NCBI GenBank assembly: GCA_951213105.1
Contig: OX578136.1
Coordinates: forward strand, 75,075,230 to 75,139,229
Reading direction: 5' to 3'
DNA: 64,000 bases
From: Amaurobius ferox
Lineage: Eukaryota > Arthropoda > Arachnida > Araneae > Amaurobiidae
Positions 31,113 to 41,459 of the stretch are shown here, piece by piece. The number at the start of each line of letters is the position of its first letter. Position 1 is the stretch's first letter. The notes under the pieces are model-generated. The model searched no databases. It saw nothing but the letters and a program-made list of their open reading frames with translations, and was not told the origin of the DNA. Both the position numbers and the translations under genes were made by a program.

Positions 31113-31740
31113 AAAACTATGGTAGTACCTCTTTCCACCGCTATGTGATACTCTTGCATGCTAGTTAAAGAATACTACTCGAGTCGATTAGAATATGCCC
31201 TATACAAACGGAGTTCGTCCCTTAAAAAATTTCTTTGAATCTGAAAATATCTAAAGTTCCTTTTTTCTAAAATTCTTAATTCTCCATTCCACCACTAGGT
31301 GGAGCTGAATTTATGGATTCATTCTATATCGCTATTTTAAGCGTTGCCATCCTTTAAAAGTTTCTTTGAATTTTTGAAAAAGCCCTGTCTCTAAAACTTT
31401 GACATTCTTTCCACCGCTATGTGGCTCTGATGTGTATGTATCACACAGACCGCCACTCCGGTGTTGGCACTCTCTAAAAAGTTTCTATATATCCCATTTA
31501 CCTAAAAAATCCATGTCCCAACTTTAAAACGATGGTAGTTCTGCATTTCGCTACTAGGTGGTGCTAATAGAGTCATTCCATACCGCCACTTCAGGAGTTA
31601 CCACCCCTTAAAATGTTTCATTGGATCTTTAAAAAATCCAAAGTCCCGTCTTTAAAACTATGAAATTTTTCTTTTCCACCGCTATGTGTATCACATATAC
31701 CGCCACTTCCGTGTTACCACCTTCGACCAGAGATATAAGT
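31113..31740 (+). repeat. ~125-bp tandem repeat with CTCF-like motif (array 1)
   Basis: Units carry CCACCGCTATGTGRYNCTGATG or CCACTAGGTGGAGCTGA, CCATACCGCCACTTCAGG, GTTACCACCCCTTAAAA, and AATCCAAAGTCCCGTCTTTAAAACTATGGTAGT-type segments. The same unit family recurs at 34850-35160 and 36655-37260. Non-coding. Confidence 0.8.
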
Positions 31741-31974
31741 AGACTGCGCATTGCTATTCAGAAGAGATTAAAACGTGACCACTGCATGTATCGCGTGACT
31801 TAGGGTCGAACACTCGCAGATTTGGCGACTTGTTGCCGCGCTTGGCGCTATAAAATAATTTTTTTGTACTGGAGTAAAACAGTGCTAAATACGTCTGATG
31901 TATTTCAAAATGCATATTGTTTAGGTTTTAACTAATCAAGTTCCATTAATCACACTAGCATGAAATTTGGCATG
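31741..31974. other. Unassigned spacer
   Basis: Mixed-composition sequence (GCGCATTGCTATTCAGAAGA, TTGCCGCGCTTGGCGC). No coding frame or RNA recognised. Confidence 0.3.
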
Positions 31975-32400
31975 TCGTTGTCTTTTGTGATATATTTTAA
32001 TTTCCTAGTTAGGAGGTCCAAATTTGGTATTTCGTTGTCTTTTACGGTATATATTGATTTCTTGTATTTTGAGTCTTATCGGGCTAGCCCATCCTGGGCC
32101 CGCCATAGATATATACTCATTGTGTGGGAATAACTCGAGATCCGTTGTATCTAGAAAGATCATATCATATTTAGCATGATTATCTTTCATGGTATATTTT
32201 AATTCATTGGATTTTGAACTTTACCATCCGAGCCCGTACAGGAACTGTTAAGAGTAATGCACTGAAGAATAACTTAATGTTATTCTAAGGAAAAACTCGG
32301 GAACCGGAGCAAACATTTTGTATGGTGTTGTCCTTCATATATTTAAGTTACATACAACTAATAAAAGGGTGTATTTGAAAAGTTGTTTTTTGTTTGTTTT
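31975..32400 (+). repeat. Family E repeat, two-fold internal repetition
   Basis: GGGCTAGCCCATCCTGGGCC, GCCATAGATATATACTCATT and GTGGGAATAACTCGAGA, then a second diverged round (TTGGATTTTGAACTTTACC, AAAACTCGGGAACCGGAGCA). It matches 9700-9817 and 10387-10560. Confidence 0.6.
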
Positions 32401-32712
32401 TACTTGTTTTCAATTCAATTAATAAAATCATCAGTGAAATTGCCCTTAATTTCGAAAAAAAACATTAATTATATTATTTAAGGTTGTTGATGTTTAATAT
32501 TAATGCATCAACATTTTAATAATGAATAAAAAACCTGTATAAACTTTGAGATTTTATAAGTATACATTTACAGAGCTACCATACCATTTAGTATTATAAA
32601 AGTGCCACTAAAATTAATCTTTTACTTCAGTAAACGCGTATGTTTAACAAAATACTTTTTTTTTAGTTTTTGTATAAACGAAGTGCAAAATTGCCTCAAT
32701 GCCAATTTTCAA

Positions 32713-33480
32713 ATTTAGAAATATAGCTGAGCAATATACAATTCTATATAACTATTCAAAATCTTGAATATTATTCCCAAATTATGCAACAGCTACTTTA
32801 TATTCCTTGACCCCCCCCCCCCCCCCAAAAAAAAAATGTTTTTAAAGATATTTGGACATAGTGTTATTTATAATAAATCAAAATGCTGCTTGCAAGACAT
32901 TAACTTGCAACTTCTTAATAAAATAGCTTTATTAGTTCATAACACCCTATCAAATGCAGAGAACGGGTTGGGCAGGAATATACATTTTAAAATATTTTTC
33001 AGTTCTCAAATTTAGAAATATAGCTGAGCAATATACAATTCTAGATAACTATTCAAAATCTTGAATATTATTTCCAAATTATGCAACAGCTACTTTATAT
33101 TCCTTGCCCCCCCCCCCCCCCCCCCAAAGAAAAAAAATGTTTTTAAAGATATTTGGACACAGTGTTATTATAATAAACCAAAATGCTGCTTGCAAGACAT
33201 TAACTTGCAACTTCTTAATAAAATAGCTTTATTAGTTCATAACACCCTGTCAAATGCAGAGAACGGGTTGGGCAGGAATATACATTTTAAAATATTTCTC
33301 AGTTCTCAAATTTAGAAATATAGCTGAGCAATATACAATTCTTGATAACTATTCAAAATCTTGAATATTATTTCCAAATTATGCAACAGCTACTTTATAT
33401 TCCTTGCCCCCCCCCCCCCCCCCCAAAAAAAAAAAAAGAAAAAAAAATGTTTTTAAAGATATTTGGACACAGTGTTATCA
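32713..33480 (+). repeat. ~299-bp tandem repeat with C(n)A(n) tract, 2.6 copies
   Basis: ATTTAGAAATATAGCTGAGC starts units at about 32714, 33012 and 33310. Each has TTATGCAACAGCTACTTTAT, a 14-18 bp C run followed by an A run, ATGTTTTTAAAGATATTTGG and, in the first two, GAGAACGGGTTGGGCAGG. Copies differ at only a few sites, so duplication is recent. Proline-rich frames through the C runs are spurious. Confidence 0.92.
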
Positions 33481-34596
33481 GTTACTGAAATTAAAATTTT
33501 CCCCGACAATTTTTATGATTGTAAGGTTGTGCATATCCGTGCGCATGGTTTTAATATTAAATTGGTTTCCTTTTGCAATTGATTCCCTTATAGATACATT
33601 ATTAAATAAATATAAAAGAAAATACAAACAATAGGCTATAAACTTTCTTTATTATATGTCCAATTCATATATAACTAGTAATCTGCATACATAAAATTTA
33701 GGTCATATGTATTATGTATATCATATCATCACATACATAAAATAAAGAAGCAATTAATTATAACAAAAGATGTTTAACAGAATCAGAAAGCAATTTAGAC
33801 TACACACATTTAAAAATGTTTTTAAAGAGATACAAAAAAGGAAATGCAAGACCAATTTTTCACCAGTTTACTTGCTAAAAATGTTTTGGAAAATGCCATC
33901 CTTTAAAAATTAAAATTAATGCAATACAAATGCTAAAAAAGTTCCTAGCCACTAAAATTGAGCAAGTAAAATATGTGTTCTACATTTAATGTATAATACA
34001 TGGTTTTCTACTGATGTATTCTACAATGTAGAAAACACTAATCATTTTACTTTTAAGTAATATATTAAAACTTAAGAATGTATATTTAAAAATATTAACA
34101 TATTTTCAATGTTCAAGATAAAAAAAACTATAACATTGCCATTTTATAATAATTAAATACATATTTTCACCGAGTGAATAATAATTCCGATACTTAATTC
34201 CAGAAATCTTTTGTTACTTAGTGATATTTATATAAATTTTCTTGGGCGTTATTAATCATTTCATAGCATTATATGGCATAAAAACATTGTCAGGAGAAAA
34301 GAGCATGAATTAGTAAACAATCCAATTTGGCGTAGAAAAATATCGCCAAGCGAGAAAACTAGGCCTATTAAAAGTTCACGTTCATTTTATTTTTTCTCTC
34401 CTAATTTTAAGCATTTATAGAGGTTCAGTTTATGGAAGTACGGAAATATATATAAAATATTTTATTTTAAAAATTATTACGAGGCTATACATTATTTACA
34501 AAGCCAGAAAATTTGCTTTTATTATAGTACGTCATGGTCGCACTTGCCAATTAACTCGTTATTATATAAAAATATGTTTTAAAATGAATGAAAATG
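33481..34596 (-). other. AT-rich stretch, possible first intron of the THAP gene
   Basis: No coding exon or repeat is recognised in about 1.1 kb. The strong donor at 34602/34603 on the - strand opens into this region. Confidence 0.35.
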
Positions 34597-34602
34597 ACTT
34601 AC

Positions 34603-34673
34603 CTGTGAAACGTAGTGTCTCCACCTTTGATGAACTTTGAAGTACATCCATATGCAGCGCAGGACATTACCAT
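34603..34673 (-). CDS. First coding exon of a THAP zinc-finger protein
   Basis: The - strand reads MVMSCAAYGCTSKFIKGGDT then TFHR across the splice, ending in a strong donor CACAG|GTAAGT (GT at 34601-34602). MxxxCxxxGCxxxxxxxxxxxFHR is the first half of the C2CH THAP zinc finger, including its first two cysteines; the CSxHF second half must lie on a later exon, which I do not find. The exon is 23 codons plus two bases (phase 2). THAP domains bind DNA in host regulators and in P-element-type transposases, so either origin is possible. The exon sits inside the 5-kb block that interrupts a LINE, and the upstream 110 bp are GC-rich as in a promoter. Confidence 0.7.
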
Positions 34674-34800
34674 ATTTTGCTGAAAATTAAACCAAAACGT
34701 GCGACAGGACTTCTCGCTTTTGAAAACGTAATGCAATTGCAATGGAAGGAGCGGTGCGCGAGAAAATATGCGCGTAGGGGAGTGCATAAGTCATGTGACT
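34674..34800 (-). promoter_or_regulatory. GC-rich promoter-like region of the THAP exon
   Basis: This is an island of higher GC in AT-rich surroundings with CGCGCATATTTTCTCGCGCA, which holds two half-sites like NRF-1 motifs, and GTCACATGAC at about 34789-34798, an E-box palindrome. No TATA box at the expected distance. The reading as a promoter is inference. Confidence 0.35.
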
Positions 34801-34849
34801 TAGTTCAGTGGTCAAGAAAAGGTTGCCGTAAGTCTCTCTACTTATATCT

Positions 34850-35160
34850 CACCTCGATGGTTACCACCACTTAAAAATTTTCTATATACCCCATTTACCT
34901 CAAAAATCATTAGCTAAAAAATTCAAACTCCTATCTTTAAAACTATGCTAGTACTCCTTTCCACCATGGAATCATTCCATATCGCCACTTCAGGCGTTGC
35001 CACACCTTAAAAATGTCATATTGGATAATTGAAAAAATCCAAAGTATCGTCTTAAAAACTGCGGTAGTAATCCTTTTCACCGCTAAGTGGTGCTGATGTG
35101 CATTACACATACAGACACTTCAGGCGTCACCATCCCCTAAAAAATTTCTTATTATATTTC
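34850..35160 (+). repeat. ~125-bp tandem repeat with CTCF-like motif (array 2)
   Basis: Same units as 31113-31740: ATATACCCCATTTACCT, CCACCATGGAATCATTCCAT, ACCGCTAAGTGGTGCTGATG (35079-35098). Confidence 0.75.
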
Positions 35161-35760
35161 ATTACTGGACACAGCCCCCTTTTAGATTAGCTTTACTATT
35201 TTAAATTTAAATCCACCTCTAATTGCATTTGCAATAATTTTGGCGATGCTGATCACTATGTTTTTTGTTGCTCCTATACTAAAAATTTTCACTTCTCCTT
35301 CAAATCAAGCGATTTCGTTCTCGAACATTTACAAAAAATAAAGCTTCTATCAACTGTATTAAAAACTATATTCTCGTTGCTAGGGATATATAAAATAGAA
35401 TCAAATACTTATGTGCGGCTACTGCTTTTAATTTTTATTGATCAATGAAACTAATGCTGTTCCTTTATTTATATTGATTTGTAATGTCAATGCTCCTTTA
35501 TACATATTGTTATAAGTCTCTGTTTTAAATTTGTTCACTGCATCATTGTTTTGACTTTTATAATCATACTCTTCTGCATCAATGTATTTCTTTTGTATTT
35601 GTTAACTTTCTGTTCCTTTCTTTATTTTCTTTTTAATAATTTTCTGCCTTTTCCCTTTCGGTCTTTTTGTATATTTTCTAAATTTTCTACTGGTTGTGTT
35701 TTGAATTATATTTAAAAATATTTTTTTCTTCAATACCTAAATTATGGATATTTCCATTTT
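35161..35760 (+). pseudogene. 3' end of the I-clade LINE
   Basis: The frame ITGHSP...NNFGDADHYVFCC followed by SYTKNFHFSFKSSDFVLEHL (to TGA near 35450) is the C-terminal Cys/His region of I-group LINEs. It continues the homology that stops at 30174 (ending LLLAI). The remaining 300 bp is a T-rich 3' untranslated tail without features. Confidence 0.6.
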
Positions 35761-35864
35761 AATTAATAATATAATTTTTTACAAATTTTTCCCAACTCTG
35801 TCAATTTTCTCTTTTCCCAATATCGTATATTGGTGTATTGAATTCCCGTAAAACCGTAGCTATA

Positions 35865-36511
35865 CAGGGTGATTAAAAAAAGATGGACCAAATTTATGTG
35901 GTGGTAGTACACATTAAACCAAGCACCGGCCGTCTAAGCAGTTGCTCATGTCCTCGGACGAGTCGGACGGTTTGGGTCTTCAACACTAAACCAAGCATTT
36001 TCCGTCATACTTTACCGGGTCGGAAATGAAAAGTAAAGGCGCCAGTGGGCGCTTAATGATGAAACCGATTATGTGAGGCGAAAACACAAGAATGACTTAG
36101 AAGTTATAAAGTGACATTTAATAAGCAATCATTACACCAATGGCTCAAAAAAGCGACCACCAACCTGAATGGACGTCTCATAGCGGGGATGGAGGATTGG
36201 CAAACTCTCTCGAACAGACTAGGCATGTCGCGCACTTCGGCAGCAGCGGCCGAAATTCTGGCGACGAGTTCCTCTTCAGATTCAAGGGAAGTGTCATAGA
36301 CGAGACTCTTGAGATATCCACACGAAAAGATATCAATACACGACAGATCGGGCTATCGTAGGGGTTTGCGGAGTGACCGTCCCCCAACGAGTAAGCGCCC
36401 TGTACCGCCTTTACTTTTCATTTCAGACCTGGTAAACCATGGCGAAAAATGTTTGGTTTGGTGTGTACTACCACCTCGTAAAGTTTGGCCCATCTTTTTT
36501 TAATTACTCTG
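35865..36511 (-). mobile_element. Mariner-type MITE with transposase 3' remnant
   Basis: Inverted ends CAGGGTGATTAAAAAAAGAT and ATCTTTTTTTAATTACTCTG lie between TA dinucleotides (35863-35864 and 36512-36513). The inverted repeat extends about 60 bp to the TTAAACCAAGC/GCTTGGTTTGG segments. On the - strand a decayed transposase tail is readable: SPDLSCIDIFSCGYLKSLVY, ELVARISAAAAEVRDMPSLF, with stops elsewhere. Internal deletion has removed the catalytic core. A 61-bp micro-insertion lies at 35926-35986 in the left inverted repeat. Confidence 0.8.
35926..35986 (+). mobile_element. Micro-insertion (61 bp) with 11-bp target duplication
   Basis: The insert begins CCGGCCGTCTAAGCAGTTGC and ends GGTTTGGGTCTTCAACAC. 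It is flanked by the exact direct repeat TAAACCAAGCA (35915-35925 and 35987-35997). The right arm of the host MITE lacks it, so both the insertion and its size are certain. Confidence 0.85.
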
Positions 36512-36589
36512 TATATGGATATATTCTTCATATGTGACATTTTAAATTTTCAAATAAACTAGTACAGTTGTAAATGTCGCTAACCATGG

Positions 36590-36655
36590 TGCCCTTCCCG
36601 GTCGTCCAAACAGTTCCTCATGGCCTCGACTGAGTCGGACGGTCTGGGTCTTCTA
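36590..36655 (+). mobile_element. Micro-insertion family copy
   Basis: GGTGCCCTTCCCGGTCGTCC, CAGTTCCTCATGGCCTCG and GAGTCGGACGGTCTGGGTCT extend the consensus of the family further 5' than the other copies. It abuts tandem array 3. I could not define a target duplication. Confidence 0.5.
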
Positions 36656-37260
36656 TACCTCATTTACCTAAAATATATAAAGTCCCGTCTTTAAAAATTC
36701 CCCGACTCCATCATTAAAAGCATGGCTGTTCTCCATTCCGCTACTAGGTGGCGCTGATGGAATCATTCCATGACGTCACTTCAGGCGTTGCCACCACTTA
36801 CAAAGTTTCTATACACCCCATTTACCTAAAAAATCCAAAGTCTCGTCTTTAAAATTATGTTAGTACATCTTTTCACCGTTCTGTGAAGCTGATGGATTCG
36901 CGCCATTCCCGCGTTGACACCCTTTTAAAAGTTTCTAAACAACCCATTTACCTAAAAAATCCGAAGTCCCGTCTCTAAAACTATGGTAATACACCTTTTC
37001 ACCGCTAGGTGGCGCTGATGGATTGATTCCATACTACCACTTCTGTAGTGAAAGTCCTTAAAAAGTTTCTATACACCCCATTTAACTAAAAAATCCATTA
37101 ACTAAAAAAAAGTCCCATCCCATCTATGAAACTATGGTAGTTCTTTTTATCGGCCGGTGGCGCTGATAGTTTAATTTTATACCGCCACCTCTTTAGAAGT
37201 TTCTAAACACTCTGCTTACCTCAAAAATCCAAATTCCCGTCTGTTATCCAAATTCTCGCA
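36656..37260 (+). repeat. ~125-bp tandem repeat with CTCF-like motif (array 3)
   Basis: Best copies of the unit: CCGCTACTAGGTGGCGCTGA (36739-36758) and ACCGCTAGGTGGCGCTGATG (37001-37020), each with ATTCCATACCGCCACTTC, AGTTTCTATACACCCCATTT and AAAAAATCCAAAGTCCCGTC. Confidence 0.85.
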
Positions 37261-37880
37261 ATTGACGTGATACAAGCTACATTGAATTATGGCATTCATC
37301 AATGTTTTGAGAATAATAGCTATTTTGTGAAATGAAATACGTCCATATTTCGAGAATAGTATCAGTTGTTTTGTGAAATTAGTGGAGCATGTAAGGGCTG
37401 TTTTACTCTATATTGTTCCAGTTTACGCTGTGCTTGTGAATAAACGTGTTAGTTATCCAGAGATTTGGACTCATTCTGGTATTCTGAGTGTACACCCACC
37501 AATCCAGAGGATAAGTTGTAACAATATTCTAAATGACATTGTTATTCAAAGCATTTTACTAAAATATTTAAATTAATGCTCCTCAAAAGAAGCTTAAGAA
37601 TCTCTGTTCGCGCTATACAAAATTATCTTCACAGGCAGATCTGAAGAATAAAACATCCAGATTTCGTTTGTAAGCAAATTTACAGAAAATATGAAATTGA
37701 ATTAATATATGTCAAAATAAAAGAGCTAAAACTGAATACCCCTGTTACTTATATTCTCGTGGATTAGAAGATATATCCGTACTACTTTTCGTAGATTAGA
37801 AAAGAAAATATCCCCTGTCAATAATCTCCGTAATCTTTAAACCCAAAGGCCGAATAGAATCCAATCAAAAATGAAATTCT
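37261..37880 (+). other. Possible decayed LINE tail, unassigned
   Basis: Short broken frames (for example VVRHVRAVLLYIVPVYA-like near 37375 and VTYILV near 37740) hint at the C-terminal part of a reverse-transcriptase protein, but I cannot align them confidently. No RNA gene seen. Confidence 0.25.
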
Positions 37881-38019
37881 GATAAAATGTATTTATATAC
37901 GTACATTTCTTTATTATTTAAATCAAAAAAGATTATCTGCTGTATTAACTTATTGGGTTTAATTCCGTTGCTTAGTAACACGATATCACTTTTTTTTCAT
38001 ATAACTTCGAGGAACAAAT

Positions 38020-38640
38020 ATCGTCTGCATAATGGAAGGTTTAATAGTGCGTTTTTAACACTTTACAACAGAGTTGAAAAGTGTTTATGGCTTAGTTCAT
38101 TCTGTCTGTCTGTCCGTTCGCATTATAACTGCCGTAAAAATTACTTTATCAAAATGAAATTTTAGTATGTCGTTGAGACGGTTTGTGGGAAATATGGGAA
38201 TGTAAATGCATAATATCATCCGATTAGTTTTGGATTGAACACGGATTGAAAAAATGAAATACATTGAACCCTATGGGACTTAATTTTTCAAACATTTTTT
38301 AAGTGAAGTTAAAATTCACAAATTGCTTCGAAAATTTTAGGAAATATTAAAATTATCCCATAAAATATATAAAAAAAAAAATTCAGCAAAATATGTTAGA
38401 TAGTTTTTTTAAATAGAAATTAAAATAATAATTACATCCATATAATATGAAGAGATCATGTGACCAACTTCAAAATAAAATATGGCATCCACCTTTTTTT
38501 CCCAGTGTAAAAATCGTGACTTTAAAAATTCTTTTAAATTTATATTTAGTGTTGCATCCGTCCTAAAACCGCTTTATTTCTGCGTATTTTTTGTGCATCT
38601 ATATTCTGCGCCAACCCAATTACACTATTTTTTAGTTTAA
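38020..38640 (+). repeat. Family C dispersed repeat
   Basis: TTTTTAACACTTTACAACAG, TTGAAAAGTGTTTATGGCTT, TTCATTCTGTCTGTCTGTCC, CATTGAACCCTATGGGACTT and CACAAATTGCTTCGAAAATT in order. Full and partial copies fill 59445-62590. Confidence 0.8.
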
Positions 38641-39546
38641 ATGATCATCAAACTTTGATTATTTCTACAACGAAGCCTAATTTTAATGGAAGCAGAAAGT
38701 AAACAAGTGATTCTAAGATGAGTTGTATAAGAATTGCTGATTTTTTTTCTCTCAGAATGATTTAACTCTGGAGTCTGGAATAAAAGGGTATGAATGAAAT
38801 ATTCACTTCATTTACATAAAGAGCTAGACGATTTAAATTTCGATGACGTAACACAATAAACATTTAACAAATTATCTAATAGGCGCTTATACAGATCGCT
38901 AATGCTGGCTGACTTCATACACAATGCAGCATTTTATATTTTTTGCACATAAGCAATTCAGCACAATGAAGCCTAATTTTAATGGATGCAGAATGTAAAC
39001 AAGTGATTCTGAGTTGAGTTGTATAAGAATTGCTGATTTTTTTTCACCCAAAATGATTTAAATCTGGTGTCTGGAATAAAAGGGTATGAATGAAATATTC
39101 ACTTCATTTACATAAAGAGCTAGACGATTTAAATTTCGATGACGTCATTTGAATAAAGTTCATTTTTTTTATGAAGTTTTAAAGTAAAAAAAAATATTAT
39201 AGTTCTGTGATAATTAAAAAAATATCACCGCTGAATGTATCGTATTTTAGAGATGCGATGCATTCAGCAGATTGCATTTCAGTTGGAAAGTGTTTTATAA
39301 CCAATGCTTTATGCATGATTGATCTTTCTTGTTTATTAATATATCGATAACCCCTGGTCCCAGAAACTCGAAACATGGACTAAATTTTAAGTGGGGGTTA
39401 TTCCAAGTCTATCACGAAAATTTCATCTAATATCGGTTCAGTCGTTTTCCCGTGATGATGAGACAAACAAACACACACAAATAAATAGACAGATTTTCAA
39501 TTTTATTTATACAGATTTCACACAATAAACATTTAACAAATTATCT
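38641..39546 (+). repeat. Family D tandem repeat (~665 bp unit), left of the Polinton
   Basis: Units carry ACGAAGCCTAATTTTAATGG, AAAGAGCTAGACGATTTAAA, GATGACGTCATTTGAATAAA, GATCGATAACCCCTGG-type text and end in CACAATAAACATTTAACAAA, TTATCTAATAGGCGCTTATA. The first unit lacks its middle. At 38870-38900 the junction CTAATAGGCGCTTATACAGA is uninterrupted, which is the empty form of the site hit at 39552. Confidence 0.85.
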
Positions 39547-39552
39547 AATAGG
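39547..39552 (+). repeat. Left target-site duplication of the Polinton
   Basis: AATAGG, matched by AATAGT at 51415-51420 (one mismatch). The intact family D sequence reads CTAATAGGCGCTTATAC. Confidence 0.85.
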
Positions 39553-40893
39553 AGTAGAAGAGAAATAAGAGTTGAAGGGCAGCAGGGGCAGCGGCTGCCC
39601 CTGGAGGAGGGTTCCTCTTTGGGGAGGGAATTTCACTCTTTTGGGAGGATGCCTCTCGGAGGATCCTCTCTTGAGACCCTCCTCACTTGGGAGGATGCCT
39701 CTTTCGAAAGAGGCCTCGGAGTGAATTGTCCTGAGAGGGGATGACCTTTGAGCCTTCGAAAGTGGTTTCAATGGGTGTCGCAATCAGCGATTGCACAATC
39801 TGGAAATGACGTGTCGCAATCGATAACCTTGGAGCTCTTAAGCACACGTCCTCCCTCTCTGCTGGTCAATGATAAAGTGATCGTTCTTATCAGCGTGACG
39901 TAGTTAAAGCGCCCTCTGGCGAATGTTGATGAAGTGCTGCCATCTATCGGCATTTTTTTTCCCAAAAGAATTTAATTTCTCACTTGTCAGGAGCGGGACT
40001 CGAACTCGGAACCATCGGATTACAAGGCCCGCGTCTTACCCGCTATGCCACAGCACCCGTGCTCCATAGAAAGTTATCATCGAACTGTACCTTATCAGAG
40101 GAAGCAGGAGATAGAATATTTTTCGCTCGGTGAACAGATTGAATAGTGATGTATTTTATAAAGGGATTTCGGTGCGTTTTAAAACGGAATGTTACGGACT
40201 GAATATAAAATTGTGTTGTGATTTTTAAAACAAATTGAATACGGATTTCCAATGAACACAAAAATTGTATTAAGTGATATATAGCAATGTGGATTTTTTT
40301 TTTTTAAATAAATCTAACAGCGTATATCAATATGATTTTTATAATAATAACGAAATGATTTCGAATGTTTACAAACAAATAGATTACAAATTTCCAGTGA
40401 ACACAAAAGTTGTGTTAAGTGAACAAGATTCAACCCTTTTAAGTGTTGTACATTTAAAAACATGAATGTAATACTTAGCTAAAATTGTATTAAGTGATAT
40501 ATACCAATGTGGATGTGTTTAAAAATAAATCTAACAACGTATATGACTATTATAATAACGAAATGATTTCAAATGTTTAAAAACAAATTGAATACGGATT
40601 TCCAGTGAACACACAAATTGTGTTAAGTGAATAGGATTCATCCCTTTTGTGTATTTAAAATTTAAACGCATTAGCTAACATTAAGTGAACAACCCTTAAG
40701 TGTTGTCTATTTAAAAATTAATTTATTACTACATTGTACTTAGGCATTTTCAAAAATGGTGCGACAAGCTAGTCACTCCGCTCCAACTGAAAAGAAAGAG
40801 AAAAGTTTCCAGTAGAAAATATATGTTATTTACATATTATATAAAAAGAAGTGTTAAAAAAAGTTAGTAGAAGAAGAGAAAGTTTGTGTGATT
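39553..40893 (+). repeat. Left terminal inverted region of the Polinton
   Basis: It pairs with 49165-51414 in reverse. The outer 480 bp (39553-40070) are GC-richer with nested CCTCTTTCGAAAGAGG palindromes and GAGGATGCCTCT repeats. The inner part is made of diverged direct units with AAATTGTATTAAGTGATATA, ACAAATTGAATACGGATTTCC and ATAACGAAATGATTTC. The innermost matching block is AGAAGAGAAAGTTTGTG (40873-40890). Short frames in it are not conserved between the two arms. Confidence 0.8.
39989..40065 (-). other. tRNA-Thr(TGT)-like sequence in the left terminus
   Basis: On the - strand a 77-nt block opens GGAGCACGGGTGCTGTGGCA and closes TTCGAGTCCCGCTCC. It has box A TGGCATAGCGGGTAAGACG, a CTTGTAA loop with TGT anticodon, box B GAGTTCGAGTCC, and GGAGC/GCTCC closing the ends. 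Stem mismatches argue against a working tRNA; an internal pol III promoter is possible. The copy at 50900-50975 differs by a few bases. Confidence 0.6.
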
Positions 40894-41164
40894 ATTTCAC
40901 TAATATTTAATTAAATTGAGTTTAATTGCATTAAATAACACACATAATTAGTTAAAATTGCGCTGAAGACTAGTTTTTGAGAATATATGTGAATAAAATG
41001 CATCAGAGAAGCAGATATGAATTTTAAAATGTTCGAAAATAAAACTATTCAAATTCTACTCATTTCTAGCAGATCATCGACTGTTCCAGTTTATCGGAAA
41101 TCATGTGCTTCTGACTTTTCGGAGGACAGTGTTTGTTTAGCACAAAGGTAGCCTCTGAAAAGGG

Positions 41165-41170
41165 TATAAA
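41165..41170 (+). promoter_or_regulatory. TATA box of the short Polinton gene
   Basis: GGGTATAAAATGAGG, a strong TATA box, about 30 bp before a plausible start site (GGTCAACTG near 41193) and 88 bp before the ATG at 41253. Confidence 0.6.
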
Positions 41171-41252
41171 ATGAGGTCCTTATCGAGCAATGGTCAACTG
41201 CTCTTTCTTTTAGATGATAGCTAGTAATTATCACCGAAACTCTTTTGATAAG

Positions 41253-41459
41253 ATGTCTTCTTCCCGTGCTTTTGAAGTAAGTATATTTTTGAATTTCATT
41301 ATTTTATGATTTATCGTATGTGACTCAACGATTAGCACTTGAATTTTATATTAATTAATTTTTATGGATTTTCAGTTTGACTTCGGTATTTCCACTGAGG
41401 AGATGACCATCCTATGCGGTAACGATCCCATTCCCATGACCAAAGACGATATAAATCAG
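41253..41459 (+). CDS. First two exons of an unidentified Polinton gene
   Basis: Exon 1 (41253-41276) gives MSSSRAFE and a perfect donor GAA|GTAAGT. Exon 2 (41376-41459) follows ATTTTCAG and gives FDFGISTEEMTILCGNDPIP then MTKDDINQ, ending CAG|GTGAGT. Both junctions are phase 0, and with the upstream TATA box this is a convincing gene start. No third exon is found before the convergent AlkB-PC4 gene ends at about 42018, so the body has been lost or replaced. I do not recognise the 36 residues. Polinton structural genes are normally unspliced, so a spliced leader is itself unusual. The two short exons are invisible as open frames. Confidence 0.5.

Noticed and set aside
32764..33634. Three proline/lysine frames of 76-84 codons
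   Set aside because: They span the poly-C/poly-A junction of the 299-bp tandem repeat; the similarity among them reflects the DNA repeat.
34603..34787. Start of the THAP frame at MHSPTRIFSRAPL (34787)
   Set aside because: The THAP domain begins at the downstream methionine (34673); the upstream part reads through the GC-rich promoter-like DNA.
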